64,000 bases of DNA from Vibrio quintilis (GCF_024529975.1 NZ_AP024898.1:1116001-1180000); one strand, 5' to 3'. Numbered from the stretch's first letter, positions 23,774 through 34,047 are shown. Notes: generated by a model not told the origin, from the letters alone. Numbers and translations are program-made.

Positions 23774-23803
23774 CAAAAAAGGGACGCCGAAGCGTCCCTT
23801 TTT
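23774..23803 (-). terminator. rho-independent terminator of deaD
   Basis: AAAAAAGGGACGC / GCGTCCCTTTTT stem with a CGAA centre; read on the minus strand it ends in a T-run, 17 bases after the deaD stop. A strong bidirectional terminator. Confidence 0.9.
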
Positions 23804-23820
23804 CATCAGATTTTTGCGTA

Positions 23821-25698
23821 TTAAGCACGGCGTGCCGGACGGCTGTGTCCACGCTCTCCGCGATAAGAGCCACGATTGTCGCCACCCCGGTTGCGGTCAA
23901 AGCGACGTTCGCCACCTTCACGGTTACCACTTTCACGGTGACCACCTTCACGGTTACCACCACCGAAATGACGTCCGTCACGACGGCCACCAGATGAGTT
24001 GCCATCACGACGACCACCACCACGTGATTCACGGAAGTCATTGAAATCACAAACAACTGCACCAACATTCTTCTGACGAATGCGCAGCTTGCTCAGCTTA
24101 CGTGAAACATCTGAAGACATGGTTTTTGGCAGCTGGACAAATGTATGTTGAGGTGCCAGTTTGATTGCACCGATAGAACCTTTGGTTAAACCAAGTTCGT
24201 TTGCCAGTGCGCCAACGATATCTTTTACCTGAACGCCCTGCTCACGACCAACCTGCAGCTGGTAAGTTTCCCAGTCACCCTGCGCGAAAGTACGGCCTTT
24301 TTTGCCATCTCTGCCACCATTTTCTCTTCTTTCACGGCGACGCACTTTTTCACGCTCGATTTCCGCAATCATCGGATCTTCGCCGATGTAGAATAAAGGA
24401 CGCTTACCCTGTTGACGTTTCAGTAACATCGCCGCCAGAGTTGCTGCATCGATATCCAGTTTCTCTCTGAGTGTTTCAACCAGAGATTCAAAACGATCCA
24501 ACACTTTATGTTCTTTTTCGGCATCCAGTTCTTCGCTCAGTTTCACCAGACGCGCTTCTGCGACTTTGTCGCGGTGCGGCAGCTGAATTTCTTCCATTGA
24601 AGAACGGGTCACGCGCTCAATCGTCCGCAGCATGCGAATCTGATTGGTACGAACCAGCAGGATCGCTTTGCCTTTTCTTCCGGCACGACCGGTACGGCCA
24701 ATCCGGTGAATATAAGATTCAACATCGAAAGGAATGTCGTAGTTAAATACATGAGTAATCCGTGGCACATCAAGACCACGCGCTACAACGTCGGTTGCAA
24801 CCAGAATATCGGTGACGCCTTTTTTGATATGCTCAACCGTGCGCTCACGCAGCGACTGAGGGATATCACCGTGCAGCGCTGTCGCTTTAAAGCCACGGGA
24901 AGAGAGCCAGTCCGCCAAACGTTCCGTATCCTGACGGGTACGGACGAATACGATCGACGCATCCGTTTCTTCCGTTTCCAGCAGACGAGCCATCGCTTCA
25001 TCTTTTTCTACGCCCTTCACCACCCAGAATTGCTGCTCAACTTTTTCAACAGTCTGGTTTGTGCCTGCCACATCAACTTTCGCCGGATCACGCAAAAAGC
25101 GCTCAACAATGTTTTTCACCATCGGTGGCATTGTTGCAGAGAACAGAACGCGCTGTGCTGATTCCGGTGCCTGCTCCATAATCCAGGTCACATCGTCAAC
25201 AAAGCCCATTTTGAGCATTTCGTCCGCTTCATCCAGAACAAAAGTATGACACTCATCTAAATGCAGACGATCGCGGCTGATTAAATCTTTAACCCGGCCC
25301 GGCGTACCAACAACAATATGTGCGCCAGTTCTGAGTGCTCTCATTTGATCAACGATAGAAGCACCACCGTAGATTTCAAGCACCTTCAGGCCTTTGATGT
25401 TTTTACCCAGATTTTTGATTTCAGCAGCGACCTGAATTGCCAGTTCGCGGGTAGGCGCCATCACGATGGCTTGTGGTTTGTATTGATTCAGATCGAGTTT
25501 ATTCAGTAAAGGCAAAGAAAACGCCGCGGTTTTACCCGTACCAGTCTGTGCTTTACCCAGTGCATCACGTCCTTCCAGCAGGTAAGGAATGGCTGCAGCC
25601 TGAATCGGCGTCGGGGAGACAAAACCCATTCCATCCAGAGCAGAAAGAATTTCGTCAGTTAAAGACAGATCGCGGAATTGAATTTGATTTTCTTGCAT
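23821..25698 (-). CDS. deaD: DEAD-box RNA helicase DeaD/CsdA
   Basis: 625 residues from MQENQIQFRDL, the conserved family start; ten more upstream codons are open but unlike the family. Helicase motifs are PTPIQ, AQTGTGKT, PTRELAIQ, DEADEM, SAT, HGDIPQ, ARGLD and HRIGRTGRAG. A DbpA/CsdA-type RNA-binding region follows, then an Arg/Gly/Asn-rich tail of roughly 60 residues. It unwinds structured RNA in ribosome assembly and mRNA decay, especially in the cold. The 3' end is closed by a strong terminator. The 5' side shows a long untranslated region, as is usual for this cold-regulated gene. Confidence 0.95.
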   Translation of the reverse strand: MQENQIQFRDLSLTDEILSALDGMGFVSPTPIQAAAIPYLLEGRDALGKAQTGTGKTAAFSLPLLNKLDLNQYKPQAIVMAPTRELAIQVAAEIKNLGKNIKGLKVLEIYGGASIVDQMRALRTGAHIVVGTPGRVKDLISRDRLHLDECHTFVLDEADEMLKMGFVDDVTWIMEQAPESAQRVLFSATMPPMVKNIVERFLRDPAKVDVAGTNQTVEKVEQQFWVVKGVEKDEAMARLLETEETDASIVFVRTRQDTERLADWLSSRGFKATALHGDIPQSLRERTVEHIKKGVTDILVATDVVARGLDVPRITHVFNYDIPFDVESYIHRIGRTGRAGRKGKAILLVRTNQIRMLRTIERVTRSSMEEIQLPHRDKVAEARLVKLSEELDAEKEHKVLDRFESLVETLREKLDIDAATLAAMLLKRQQGKRPLFYIGEDPMIAEIEREKVRRRERRENGGRDGKKGRTFAQGDWETYQLQVGREQGVQVKDIVGALANELGLTKGSIGAIKLAPQHTFVQLPKTMSSDVSRKLSKLRIRQKNVGAVVCDFNDFRESRGGGRRDGNSSGGRRDGRHFGGGNREGGHRESGNREGGERRFDRNRGGDNRGSYRGERGHSRPARRA

Positions 25699-25970
25699 GG
25701 GGATCCCAGTCAGTAAAATAAATAACACATAGCCCCATACGCTTTACCCATTCTCACCCGGTTAAGGATAGATTCCTTTCTGTAGTTACTTAAGATTTAA
25801 CTTCGTCTGAAAGCGGCAAGGGACATAAACAGGGTGCGGATTATTCCCTAAACGCATAAAAAAAGCCAGAAAAAATTGAAATTCATCACATATTTTTCGA
25901 AATTAAAGCGCCGGATATTCACTGTTTATCATAAAAATGACAAGAATCAATGCTAATTGCCAGTCCCGTA

Positions 25971-26017
25971 TATACCCAAGCAACCTGAAGATGCAGGGTT
26001 CAGGTTGTTTGGGTATA
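25971..26017. repeat. 47-bp palindromic TATACCC...GGGTATA repeat
   Basis: Arms TATACCCAAGCAACCTGAA and TTCAGGTTGTTTGGGTATA around a short centre. It belongs to the same family as 23663, 36831-37007, 39357-39396 and 48491. It sits in the 548-base gap between deaD and rnb, which otherwise holds the two promoters and a G-rich leader; the plus-strand frame 25937-26224 is not a convincing gene. Confidence 0.85.
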
Positions 26018-26172
26018 AAACGCGTCTCTCCAATTCATCATCCGGTAACTGATACATCCGATGATAGTCAGGAACATGGATATACTTTCATCCAATTACC
26101 AGTTACTATGTGGCACAGTATAAAGAGTAGTAACAATACCCCAACTCAAACGCCCTGTATATCCAGTCTCAT

Positions 26173-26209
26173 TTTGGGGCGGAATTTGGGGGAGATTTTG
26201 GGGAATGGC
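26173..26209 (+). promoter_or_regulatory. G-rich leader segment upstream of rnb
   Basis: Three long G runs (GGGGCGG, GGGGG, GGGG) in an imperfect repeat of the form ATTTTGGGG lie 40-75 bases before the rnb start. They could form a G-quadruplex in the leader. Significance unknown. Confidence 0.3.
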
Positions 26210-26246
26210 AGTTTCCCTATATAAGTCAAAGGTTTAATTTATAAAG

Positions 26247-28238
26247 ATGTTTTCAGATAACCCGCTATTAGCCCAACTCAAACAACAAATTCAGGAAAAT
26301 CTGCCTAAGAAAGAAGGCGTGATTAAAGCAACCGATAAAGGGTTCGGTTTTTTGGAAGTTGACAGTAAAACCAGCTTCTTTATTCCGCCACCGTATATGA
26401 AAAAATCAATGCACGGTGACAAAGTGGTTGCGATCATCCGTACGGAAAAAGAACGTGAAGTTGCTGAACCACAGGAGCTGCTTGAACCTTCTTTAACCCG
26501 CTTTATCGGCCGGGTAAAGCTCTATAAAGGAAAACTGAATGTTGCACCGGATCATCCGCAACTGAAAAAACAGCCATTAAAAGCAAAAGCAAAGAAAGGG
26601 GTGAATCCGGAACAGTTTGCGGAAGGGGACTGGGTTGTCGCCCACCTGACCCGCCACCCACTGAAAGGTGATAACGGCTTTTTCGTTGAAATCAGTGAGA
26701 AAATTACTGACGCGAATGACAAGATTGCGCCGTGGTGGGTGACGCTGGCAGAAAATGATTTACCGAATCATGAACCTGACGGCATTGAGAACTGGGAACA
26801 GAAAGATGATGCAGAACTGGCGCGGGTTGATCTGACAACAACACCCTTTGTCACCATCGATGGTGAATCGACCAAAGATATGGATGATGCTCTGTTTGCC
26901 AAACGTAAAGACAATGGTGACTTTGAGCTGACCATTGCGATTGCTGATCCAACAGCTTATATCACACCGGATGATTCAATGGATAAAGTGGCCCGTGAGC
27001 GCGGCTTTACCATTTATCTGCCGGGCCGCAACATTCCGATGCTGCCTCGTGAACTGGCCGATAACCTCTGTTCACTGATCGAAGGCGAAATCCGCCCGGC
27101 ACTGTGCTGTACAGTGACAATCGCACAGGACGGCACCATTGGCGATGATATCAGTTTCTTTGCTGCCAATATCAAATCACACGCGCGGCTGGTTTACGAT
27201 CATGTCTCCGACTGGCTGGAAAATGGGACTTCAGATGCCTGGTCGCCGGATGAAACCATCTCACAGGTGGTCCGTGACCTGTATGATATGTCGAAAGCCC
27301 GTTCCGGCTGGCGTGAAACCCACGCTGTCGTTTTCCCGGATCGCCCGGATTATCGTTTTGAGCTGAGCGAAGATAACGATGTGATTGCAATTCATGCAGA
27401 TTTACGCCGCAGTGCAAACCGTCTGGTTGAAGAAGCGATGGTGACGGCCAACGTTTGCGCCGGAAAAATTCTGAAAGAAAGTTTCAATACCGGTGTCTTC
27501 AACACACACGCGGGCTTTAAACCGGAAAAAATCCAGGATGTGGTCGGGCTGGTGACAGAGCACGGTCTGGAAGGACAAACACCCGAAACCCTGGCAACGC
27601 TGGATGGCTTCTCTGCTTTACGTCGCTGGCTGGCCGCACAGGACACCATGTATCTGGATAACCGGGTGCGCAAATTCCAGAGTTACAGTGAGATCTGTAA
27701 CCAGCCTGCGCAGCATTTCGCTATGGGGCTGGATGTTTACGCCACATGGACTTCTCCGATTCGTAAATATGGTGATATGATCAATCACCGTTTGCTGAAA
27801 TCTCACATCATGGGCAAAGCACCGATTCAGACACCAGATGAACAGGTCGGCGAAGAATTGTCACTGCACCGCAAACATCATAAAATTGCAGAGCGCAACG
27901 TCAGTGACTGGCTGTATGCCCGCACACTGGCAGAAGAGCCGCAGAAACAGACACAATATCAGGCAGAAATTTTTGATATTAACCGGGCCGGACTCAGGGC
28001 CAGACTGCTGGAAAACGGCGCGACAATCTTTATTCCGGGCGCACTGATTCTCGATAATAAAGAGCGAATCAGCTGTAACGGCGATAGTGGTCAGGTGATG
28101 ATCGATAACGATGTCATTTTCAGACTGGGCGATGTATTGCCGGTCGTATTGACAGAAGTTAATCAGGAAAACCGGAATATTGTGGCGAAACCCGTTGAAA
28201 CTTTCGGTGAAACCAACGCAGAAAAAGTGACAGAGTAA
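26247..28238 (+). CDS. rnb: exoribonuclease II
   Basis: 663 residues, slightly longer than the E. coli enzyme (644). An N-terminal cold-shock domain begins with [16 protein letters not shown] and a second OB fold follows. The RNB catalytic domain has [20 protein letters not shown], whose aspartates bind the metal, and the C-terminus is an S1 domain ([20 protein letters not shown]). It degrades single-stranded RNA 3' to 5'. The upstream leader is long and G-rich; a strong terminator follows at 28267. A single-gene unit. Confidence 0.95.
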   Translation: MFSDNPLLAQLKQQIQENLPKKEGVIKATDKGFGFLEVDSKTSFFIPPPYMKKSMHGDKVVAIIRTEKEREVAEPQELLEPSLTRFIGRVKLYKGKLNVAPDHPQLKKQPLKAKAKKGVNPEQFAEGDWVVAHLTRHPLKGDNGFFVEISEKITDANDKIAPWWVTLAENDLPNHEPDGIENWEQKDDAELARVDLTTTPFVTIDGESTKDMDDALFAKRKDNGDFELTIAIADPTAYITPDDSMDKVARERGFTIYLPGRNIPMLPRELADNLCSLIEGEIRPALCCTVTIAQDGTIGDDISFFAANIKSHARLVYDHVSDWLENGTSDAWSPDETISQVVRDLYDMSKARSGWRETHAVVFPDRPDYRFELSEDNDVIAIHADLRRSANRLVEEAMVTANVCAGKILKESFNTGVFNTHAGFKPEKIQDVVGLVTEHGLEGQTPETLATLDGFSALRRWLAAQDTMYLDNRVRKFQSYSEICNQPAQHFAMGLDVYATWTSPIRKYGDMINHRLLKSHIMGKAPIQTPDEQVGEELSLHRKHHKIAERNVSDWLYARTLAEEPQKQTQYQAEIFDINRAGLRARLLENGATIFIPGALILDNKERISCNGDSGQVMIDNDVIFRLGDVLPVVLTEVNQENRNIVAKPVETFGETNAEKVTE

Positions 28239-28266
28239 CAAATTTTTATCAGTTTACATGTCTGTT

Positions 28267-28294
28267 GACCCGGAGTGAATCCGGGTCTTTTTTT
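28267..28294 (+). terminator. rho-independent terminator of rnb
   Basis: Stem GACCCGGA / TCCGGGTC with loop GTGAA followed by seven T, 28 bases after the rnb stop. Confidence 0.92.
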
Positions 28295-28323
28295 CTGCCC
28301 ACACATTCTTCATTCTCAACCGC

Positions 28324-28917
28324 TCAAAATATTTCCTTTTGGAAAAATAAAGTCACTCTCGCAACTTCAACGCCCAGCTTTCGGATACTGGTCAGATTAA
28401 ATACATGTCGCTCATCCTGCCGGTACAGCCAATCATCAAATGAAACTGTGGTTTCACTGTCTTCACCGTGTTTGAGCCGGAAATCATATTGCCAGCGTAA
28501 CGCGTTTCCACTTTCCTGACCGGTGGCTACGCCAATAATATCATCAGCGGTTCCACGGTAACGGCCTTCCGGCAAACGTTGTATCGTCCATACCCGGGTC
28601 TCTTTTTCGCCATCATCGTAAACAAACTGCTCATCCAGCACCAGGGTATCGCCGTTAACTGTCCCCTGCAGAGATACATAAAACCGCCGGGTCTGTTTGT
28701 TGGTATAATCCTGCACCATGCCCCAGGCGAGTGTTTCTCCTTCAAAGTACTGAAACAGGTCAAAGGCCGGAGACCGGGACTGATAATCTTTCAGATCTGC
28801 CGAACATCCGAAAACAACCCATGCAAACAGAACCACGACTGCCCACTGAAGCTTTTTCATCCATCTTGCCCGGTTCATCCGGCGAACGGCTTTCCGTCTC
28901 ACTGACTGCATCATCAC
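28324..28917 (-). CDS. DUF3833 lipoprotein
   Basis: 197 residues. The N-terminus MKKLQWAVVVLFAWVVFGCS (from Met20) is a lipoprotein signal with a FGC lipobox; the true start may be at 28860 rather than 28917. The body matches DUF3833 (FEGETLAWGMVQDYTNKQTR and beyond, WTIQRLPEGRYRGTADDIIG). It is the last gene of the eight-gene membrane-lipid operon and overlaps the upstream gene by four bases if the first ATG is used. Function unknown; the family travels with Cfa-type lipid operons. Confidence 0.88.
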   Translation of the reverse strand: MMMQSVRRKAVRRMNRARWMKKLQWAVVVLFAWVVFGCSADLKDYQSRSPAFDLFQYFEGETLAWGMVQDYTNKQTRRFYVSLQGTVNGDTLVLDEQFVYDDGEKETRVWTIQRLPEGRYRGTADDIIGVATGQESGNALRWQYDFRLKHGEDSETTVSFDDWLYRQDERHVFNLTSIRKLGVEVARVTLFFQKEIF

Positions 28918-29552
28918 ACTCCTCCGATTAATTGTTGCCGAAGCCGCGGGTATTCCGTCTCAGGTGACAGCCAGATCGAAATAAACGCATTACTGAATAG
29001 CGGCTCTTTTATTTCCCCCAGAGACTGCCAGTCAGCCTGTGTTCTTTTACGGAAGAAAAAACCGCCCTGCTGATTGTGAATCACAAAGCTCAATTCATCC
29101 CCTTCACTGACGGAAGGATAAATTTCCGCCAATACTTTACTCCACTGCTCAATATCTGTTTGGGCGTATCCCAGATGAAGCCACTGTTCCTGCGTCGCTT
29201 CTAACAGATCTTCGGCATCAATTGAGCGGCGGTAAGTAATCTTCAGTACCAGATTTTGATCCACCGGTCGCTGATTCTCCTGATAGCGACCACTTTCACT
29301 CCGCAGTTCTGAGGTATACACATCAAACACAAACCAGCGTAATTCAGCCTTTCCCACCGCGGGCCACTGTTTCCAGTCTTTTACCCCGGCCCCTTGTCCG
29401 GCATCCGCTGCATGATCAATCATGTCACTGAGCTGTACCGTACCAGCAAAGGCTGTACCTGTATAAACAAACCCGCCACTAATCAGCAGACTGGCGACGC
29501 TCATCAACACATAAGCTGTCACTTTGGTCCGCATAAATTTTAAGTACTGCAT
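28914..29552 (-). CDS. chalcone-isomerase-like family protein, exported
   Basis: 212 residues with an N-terminal signal peptide (TAYVLMSVASLLISGGFVYT). The body has the pattern of bacterial chalcone-isomerase-fold proteins: VGKAELRWFVFDVYTSELRS, LKITYRRSIDAEDLLEATQE, EWS/IYPSVSEGDELSFV and FSNAFISIWLSP. These bind fatty acids or similar ligands in the periplasm. Its start overlaps the previous gene by 74 bases; Met7 at 29534 is an alternative. Seventh gene of the operon. Confidence 0.82.
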   Translation of the reverse strand: MQYLKFMRTKVTAYVLMSVASLLISGGFVYTGTAFAGTVQLSDMIDHAADAGQGAGVKDWKQWPAVGKAELRWFVFDVYTSELRSESGRYQENQRPVDQNLVLKITYRRSIDAEDLLEATQEQWLHLGYAQTDIEQWSKVLAEIYPSVSEGDELSFVIHNQQGGFFFRKRTQADWQSLGEIKEPLFSNAFISIWLSPETEYPRLRQQLIGGV

Positions 29553-30018
29553 AGATGATGACTCCCCATTCCAGCCAGAGAATACTTAACGTCAACGGCA
29601 GTGAGTAGCTAAACCCGACCGCACTGAGTTTCATCCCGGCATAGTAACTCGCCATGCCGGAACAGGCACCAGACATGATGACAAACGGCAATGGCCATTT
29701 TGTCAGGACAGGCACCAGATAGCCGCTATAACAGGCAAATGCAACCCACAACGCCGCAAGCCAGCCGGGAAATCCGGTGGTAGTAAAGACCAAAACACCA
29801 AATACAATATTCAGCCCATCGATCATCAGGCCCATCGCCAGCACCCGTCGTCCGGTTAACAGTACCGCTTTGCGGTATCGCCACAGCCATAACACGGCGA
29901 TCACCAAAAATACCCACAACGCGTTTTGCCAGCGTGACTGTCCCAAGACAGCAAGCAGCCATACACCCTGAAAAATCAATGAGACCAGAATAAGCTCTGG
30001 CGTTTTAACCGGCTTCAT
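29479..30018 (-). CDS. DUF2878 membrane protein
   Basis: 179 residues with about five or six predicted membrane helices and no known enzymatic motif. The pattern (SLIFQGVWLLAVLGQ, GLMIDGLNIVFGVLVF, LSILWLEWGVIIYAVLKIY) fits DUF2878, a small inner-membrane family found with Cfa and DUF1365 genes in Vibrio and related genera. It overlaps cfa by four bases (ATGA). Confidence 0.85.
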   Translation of the reverse strand: MKPVKTPELILVSLIFQGVWLLAVLGQSRWQNALWVFLVIAVLWLWRYRKAVLLTGRRVLAMGLMIDGLNIVFGVLVFTTTGFPGWLAALWVAFACYSGYLVPVLTKWPLPFVIMSGACSGMASYYAGMKLSAVGFSYSLPLTLSILWLEWGVIIYAVLKIYADQSDSLCVDERRQSAD

Positions 30019-31256
30019 TTTTGTTTCTCAAATGTCATTTGCACTGTACTGATCCCGCGGGATAAAAATCCGCCCTCACAGTAGCAAAGATAGTACCGCC
30101 ACATCCGGATAAACGATTCGTCATAACCTAACGCTCTGACATCATCAAGACGCGATTCAAACCGCATCCGCCAGTGTTGAAGCGTTGTCGCATAGTCCAG
30201 ACCAATATCCTCAATATCCCGCACCACCATCCGGCTGTACCGGGTCATCTGTGCCAGTAAGGCAGTCACCGAAGGAAGAAAACCACCGGGAAAAACATAT
30301 TTCTGGATAAAATCCACATTGCGCGCATAATAATCCAGCCGCTGGTCAGCAATCGTGATCATTTGTATCGCCATCAGCCCGCCCGGTTTGACCAACGCAT
30401 TACATTGCTCAATAAAAACTGGCAGATAAGCTTTGCCAACAGCTTCGATCATTTCAATAGAAACCAGCTTATCAAACTGTCCGATCAGGCAACGGTAATC
30501 CTGTTTGAGCAGCGTCACTTTATCTTCCAGTCCTGCGGCTTTAACCGCGGCTTTGGCATAATCATACTGCGCATCAGAAATCGTGGTCGTCGTGACCCGG
30601 CAGCCATAATGCTTTGCCATATAAACCGCCATCGCGCCCCACCCGCTGCCAATTTCAAGCACATGGTCACTTTTCTTCAGTTGCAACTGTTCACACAAGC
30701 GCCACATTTTATTTTCCTGTGCATCTTCGAGTGACGCTTTGTTGTGCAGAAAAATCCCGCTTGAATACAACATTTGTTTATCCAGAAACAGCTGGTACAT
30801 CTCATTACCCAAATCATAGTGGGCGTGAATATTCTCTTTTGCCCGGGTGACAGAGTTATCTCTCAGCCAGTGCGCCACTTTATACAGCCGGGTCACCCAC
30901 CATGACGATCGATCTTCAAATGCATCAAGGGCATTGAGATTTTCCGCCATCAGCTGCATGACAGCTGTCAGATCATCCGCTTCCCACCAGCCATCAATAT
31001 AAGCTTCCGCAGCGGCAATGCTGCCGCCTTTCAAGACACGTTTGTATAAACCGGGATGATCCACATAAATATGGGCTTGCAAAGGTTGGTTGTGGGCATC
31101 ACCAAATACAATCTGATCGCCGTGTCCGGACGGTGCAAAAGTCTCTTCAATGACCAGGGAGCCGGTCTGAATCTGCTCAAGACAACGAAAAAGAATTGCT
31201 TTAGCGCCGGAATCAGTTCCGGACATTGCCTTACCCGATATTAACGTCTCTGTCAT
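30015..31256 (-). CDS. cfa: cyclopropane-fatty-acid synthase family methyltransferase
   Basis: 413 residues from MTETLISG, chosen because GGAGGAG lies about eight bases upstream; longer in-frame starts exist. SAM-binding motif LEIGSGWGAMAVYMA, then HYDLGNEMYQLFLD, SIEMIEAVG, and the conserved FIQKYVFPGGFLPS. It methylates unsaturated acyl chains in membrane phospholipids, giving cyclopropane or, in some relatives, methyl-branched or furan-precursor chains. The preceding DUF1365 gene ends one base before it. Part of the eight-gene lipid operon. Confidence 0.92.
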   Translation of the reverse strand: MTETLISGKAMSGTDSGAKAILFRCLEQIQTGSLVIEETFAPSGHGDQIVFGDAHNQPLQAHIYVDHPGLYKRVLKGGSIAAAEAYIDGWWEADDLTAVMQLMAENLNALDAFEDRSSWWVTRLYKVAHWLRDNSVTRAKENIHAHYDLGNEMYQLFLDKQMLYSSGIFLHNKASLEDAQENKMWRLCEQLQLKKSDHVLEIGSGWGAMAVYMAKHYGCRVTTTTISDAQYDYAKAAVKAAGLEDKVTLLKQDYRCLIGQFDKLVSIEMIEAVGKAYLPVFIEQCNALVKPGGLMAIQMITIADQRLDYYARNVDFIQKYVFPGGFLPSVTALLAQMTRYSRMVVRDIEDIGLDYATTLQHWRMRFESRLDDVRALGYDESFIRMWRYYLCYCEGGFLSRGISTVQMTFEKQK

Positions 31257-31257
31257 A

Positions 31258-32013
31258 TCACGCTCCTCCATGTTTTCGGGGATGGTCATACACCGGAGCA
31301 CCTTTCCGCCACAAACGAAAGGCATGCCAGTAAATCCCCCATAATATTTTCAGTGAAACAATCGGTGTTTTTGCCAGTAAACTCAGAAATTTTTTATCCG
31401 AAAATTCAATGGCTTTCATATTCAGTGTTGCATCAAATACAGTTTGTTCCCGGATACATTCAAGATGCACCCGCAGTGTCCGGCCCGGTGCTTTCAGCCG
31501 CCAGCGGTAAGTCTGATCAACCGGGTTAAATGGCGACACATGAAATGCTTTGGGGTGACAAATATGTTGCGTGTCCTCAGAGCCGGTATCCAGCACATAA
31601 TAATGTCGTTCATTCCATGGGGTATTACTGACTTCCGCCAGCATATACAGCCAGTGTCCCTGCCGGTCGAAAATATAGTAAAAATTCACCGGACTGAAAT
31701 AGATACCAAGATAGCGTAACTGAATCAGTGCCATCACCTGCGTTTCTTCCGGTACAAGCGAAGCTCCGGCCTGCTGATTCACACAGGTAATCACTGCAGA
31801 CTTCAGCGACCCGGTGCCCAGATAATCTTCCCGGCGGAATCTGGCCCAATGCCACCAGCGAAAACCAAATAACCGCAATTTGTCATTCAGGACAGGCAAC
31901 TCATCGAGATCAATCCACGGCATAAATAACGGATTGTTCAACGCGTGCGCCACCGGTGTATGCCGTCGGTGTCTGACCCGTCCAATCATCAGCTGGCTGT
32001 TTAAGATTGTCAT
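31258..32013 (-). CDS. DUF1365 family protein
   Basis: 251 residues. It shows GRVRHRRHTPVAHALNNPLF near the start, LRYLGIYFSPVNFYYIFD, LAEVSNTPWNERHYYVL and KAFHVSPFNPVDQTYRW, all typical of DUF1365. The family nearly always accompanies Cfa-type methyltransferases and an FAD amine oxidase, as here, and probably acts in acyl-chain modification. Its start and the stop of the oxidoreductase share one base (TAATG-type junction). Confidence 0.9.
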   Translation of the reverse strand: MTILNSQLMIGRVRHRRHTPVAHALNNPLFMPWIDLDELPVLNDKLRLFGFRWWHWARFRREDYLGTGSLKSAVITCVNQQAGASLVPEETQVMALIQLRYLGIYFSPVNFYYIFDRQGHWLYMLAEVSNTPWNERHYYVLDTGSEDTQHICHPKAFHVSPFNPVDQTYRWRLKAPGRTLRVHLECIREQTVFDATLNMKAIEFSDKKFLSLLAKTPIVSLKILWGIYWHAFRLWRKGAPVYDHPRKHGGA

Positions 32014-33311
32014 TATGCAGCTCCCTGTGAAACCTGTGCAGCCAGTTCATTCAGTCCACGGATGACATCCAGCGCACTCTTCACCCCGTCTTCGTGGAAA
32101 CCGTTATACCAGTACGCGCCACAGAACCAGCTCCGGTTGCTCCCGCTGATCTCAGTCTTTCTCTGCTGGGCAGAGATTGCCGCAGCATTAAAGACAGGGT
32201 GATGATAGACAATACGCTTTAAAACTTTATCCGGATCAATCAGCGCGTCACTGTTGAGGCTGACACAAAAAGTTTCAGGTGCACGAATGTGCTGAAGAAT
32301 ATTCATATTATAAGTCAGCACCGGCCGTTCAGCTTCGTAAGACAGAAATTGTTCTGTCTTATCCGTTCCGATCCGGTAATTCCATGAGGCCCACGCCTCA
32401 GGCACCTGCGGTAACAGAGAAATATCCGTATGCAGTGTCACCTGATTGGCCTGATATGCCATTGAAGATAAGATTTCCTGCTCCGCCGGAGTCGCATCCT
32501 CCAGCATGTTTAATGCCTGATCACTGTGGCAGGCAAAAATCACCTCATCATATCTTTCCCGCGCCTGTCCTGTGACGACTTCAACATGCGTGGTGAATCG
32601 CCGGACCGATGTGACGGGGGAGTTCAGCCGGATACGATCTCTGAAGTGCTTTGTCAGTGGGTCAATGTATGAACGTGAGCCACCTTGAATCACATACCAC
32701 TGCGGCCGGTCGGCCACGTCCAGCAGGCCGTGATTGAGGAAAAAACGTAAAAAAAAAGCCAGCGGTAAAGCCCGCATATCAGCAATAGTTGAAGACCAGA
32801 TTGCCGCACCCATCGGCAATATATAATTGTCACTGAAATAAGCAGAAAAGCGATGCCGGCTGAGAAATTCTCCCAGTGTCAGCAACTCAGCTTCGGCCAG
32901 CCGGGTGCGGTAAAACTGTTTTGCCAGCCGGTTGAAGCGCAAAATCTCATAGATAAATGCATAAAATCCCGGACGGAATAGATTACGCTTCTGAGCAAAC
33001 AGCGTCCGGATCGTGTGACCATTGTATTCCAGACCTGATATCTGATTACTGACGCTGAAACTCATCTCAGTCGGAACCCGCTCAACCTCTAATTCATCCA
33101 TCAGCTGCATAAATTCCGGATAAGTTTTGTCATTACAGACAATAAATCCGGTATCGACCGCATAGTCATGACCGCCAAGGTTAACATCCACTGTGGCTGT
33201 GTGACCGCCGATATAATCACCGGCCTCATACACAGTGACCTCATGTTCACGGCAGAGGTGATACCCGCAGGTCAGTCCGGAAATGCCTGAACCAATAATT
33301 GCTATTTTCAT
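32013..33311 (-). CDS. FAD-dependent amine-oxidase-type oxidoreductase
   Basis: 432 residues. N-terminal dinucleotide-binding motif IAIIGSGISGLTCGYHL, then YEAGDYIGGHTATVDV, and later QGGSRSYIDPLTKHF, EVIFACHSDQAL and SWFCGAYWYNGFHEDGVKSAL (FAD contact near the end). It is the oxidoreductase that co-occurs with DUF1365 and Cfa; relatives in other bacteria take part in modifying or desaturating membrane acyl chains under photo-oxidative stress. Ten bases separate it from the SDR gene. Confidence 0.9.
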   Translation of the reverse strand: MKIAIIGSGISGLTCGYHLCREHEVTVYEAGDYIGGHTATVDVNLGGHDYAVDTGFIVCNDKTYPEFMQLMDELEVERVPTEMSFSVSNQISGLEYNGHTIRTLFAQKRNLFRPGFYAFIYEILRFNRLAKQFYRTRLAEAELLTLGEFLSRHRFSAYFSDNYILPMGAAIWSSTIADMRALPLAFFLRFFLNHGLLDVADRPQWYVIQGGSRSYIDPLTKHFRDRIRLNSPVTSVRRFTTHVEVVTGQARERYDEVIFACHSDQALNMLEDATPAEQEILSSMAYQANQVTLHTDISLLPQVPEAWASWNYRIGTDKTEQFLSYEAERPVLTYNMNILQHIRAPETFCVSLNSDALIDPDKVLKRIVYHHPVFNAAAISAQQRKTEISGSNRSWFCGAYWYNGFHEDGVKSALDVIRGLNELAAQVSQGAA

Positions 33312-33321
33312 CTTTCTTTCC

Positions 33322-34047
33322 TTATTTACGGGTCAGGTAACGGACAACCCATTGCTGAATGTCGTGCGGCAGCAGCCTGATCAAACGCAGCATACCGGTA
33401 AAAAGACGCGGAAAATAAATCCGGGACTTTCTCTTCGCCAGCGCCATGCGAATCGCTTTTGAAGCATCCTGCACGGAAATACACATCGGCATAGCGAACG
33501 TGTTTTTCTGTGTCAGCGGCGTATCGACAAAACCAGGAGAAATCAGTGAAATATCGATATCCTTGTGATGCCAGTCCAGCTGAAGTGCAGAGAGAAAGTA
33601 GTCAAGTGCAGCTTTTGATGCACCATAAGCTTCCGACCGGGGCAGCGGCACGACACTGGCGACAGAACTCACCACCGCAACATGGTTGCCGCTTCTCAGA
33701 TAGCGCTGTGCCGCCTGCAAACAATGCAAGACGCCGAAGAAATTCACGTTCATCACCCGCCGGCACAGTTCGCTGTCTATCTGACCGTCATCAATATATT
33801 CACAATCACCGGCATTCAGAATCCATAAATCGGGCACAAATGACAGCTGTGCAAAAGCCGCTTCCGCTTCCTGCAGTTGTGTGACATCAAAACGCAATGT
33901 ACGGATTCCCGGATGAGATTCTTTGAGTGCCTCAAGCCGCTGCTCATTTCTGCCGCATGCCACCACAGACCAGCCATCCTGCGCATAATCTGCGGCCAGC
34001 TGTTGTCCGATCCCTGATGTGGCGCCTGTAATTAATACCGTTTTCAT
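33322..34047 (-). CDS. short-chain dehydrogenase/reductase
   Basis: 241 residues, classical SDR: cofactor motif GATSGIGQQLA at the start, ILNAGDCEY in place of NNAG, Ser in VVSSVASV and the catalytic YGASKAALDY. A hydrophobic C-terminus follows. It overlaps the NTF2-like gene by four bases (ATGA). Probably acts in the lipid operon; substrate unknown. Confidence 0.9.
   Translation of the reverse strand: MKTVLITGATSGIGQQLAADYAQDGWSVVACGRNEQRLEALKESHPGIRTLRFDVTQLQEAEAAFAQLSFVPDLWILNAGDCEYIDDGQIDSELCRRVMNVNFFGVLHCLQAAQRYLRSGNHVAVVSSVASVVPLPRSEAYGASKAALDYFLSALQLDWHHKDIDISLISPGFVDTPLTQKNTFAMPMCISVQDASKAIRMALAKRKSRIYFPRLFTGMLRLIRLLPHDIQQWVVRYLTRK

Noticed and set aside
25937..26224. 95-codon frame before rnb
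   Set aside because: It runs through a palindromic repeat and the G-rich leader and has no coding character.
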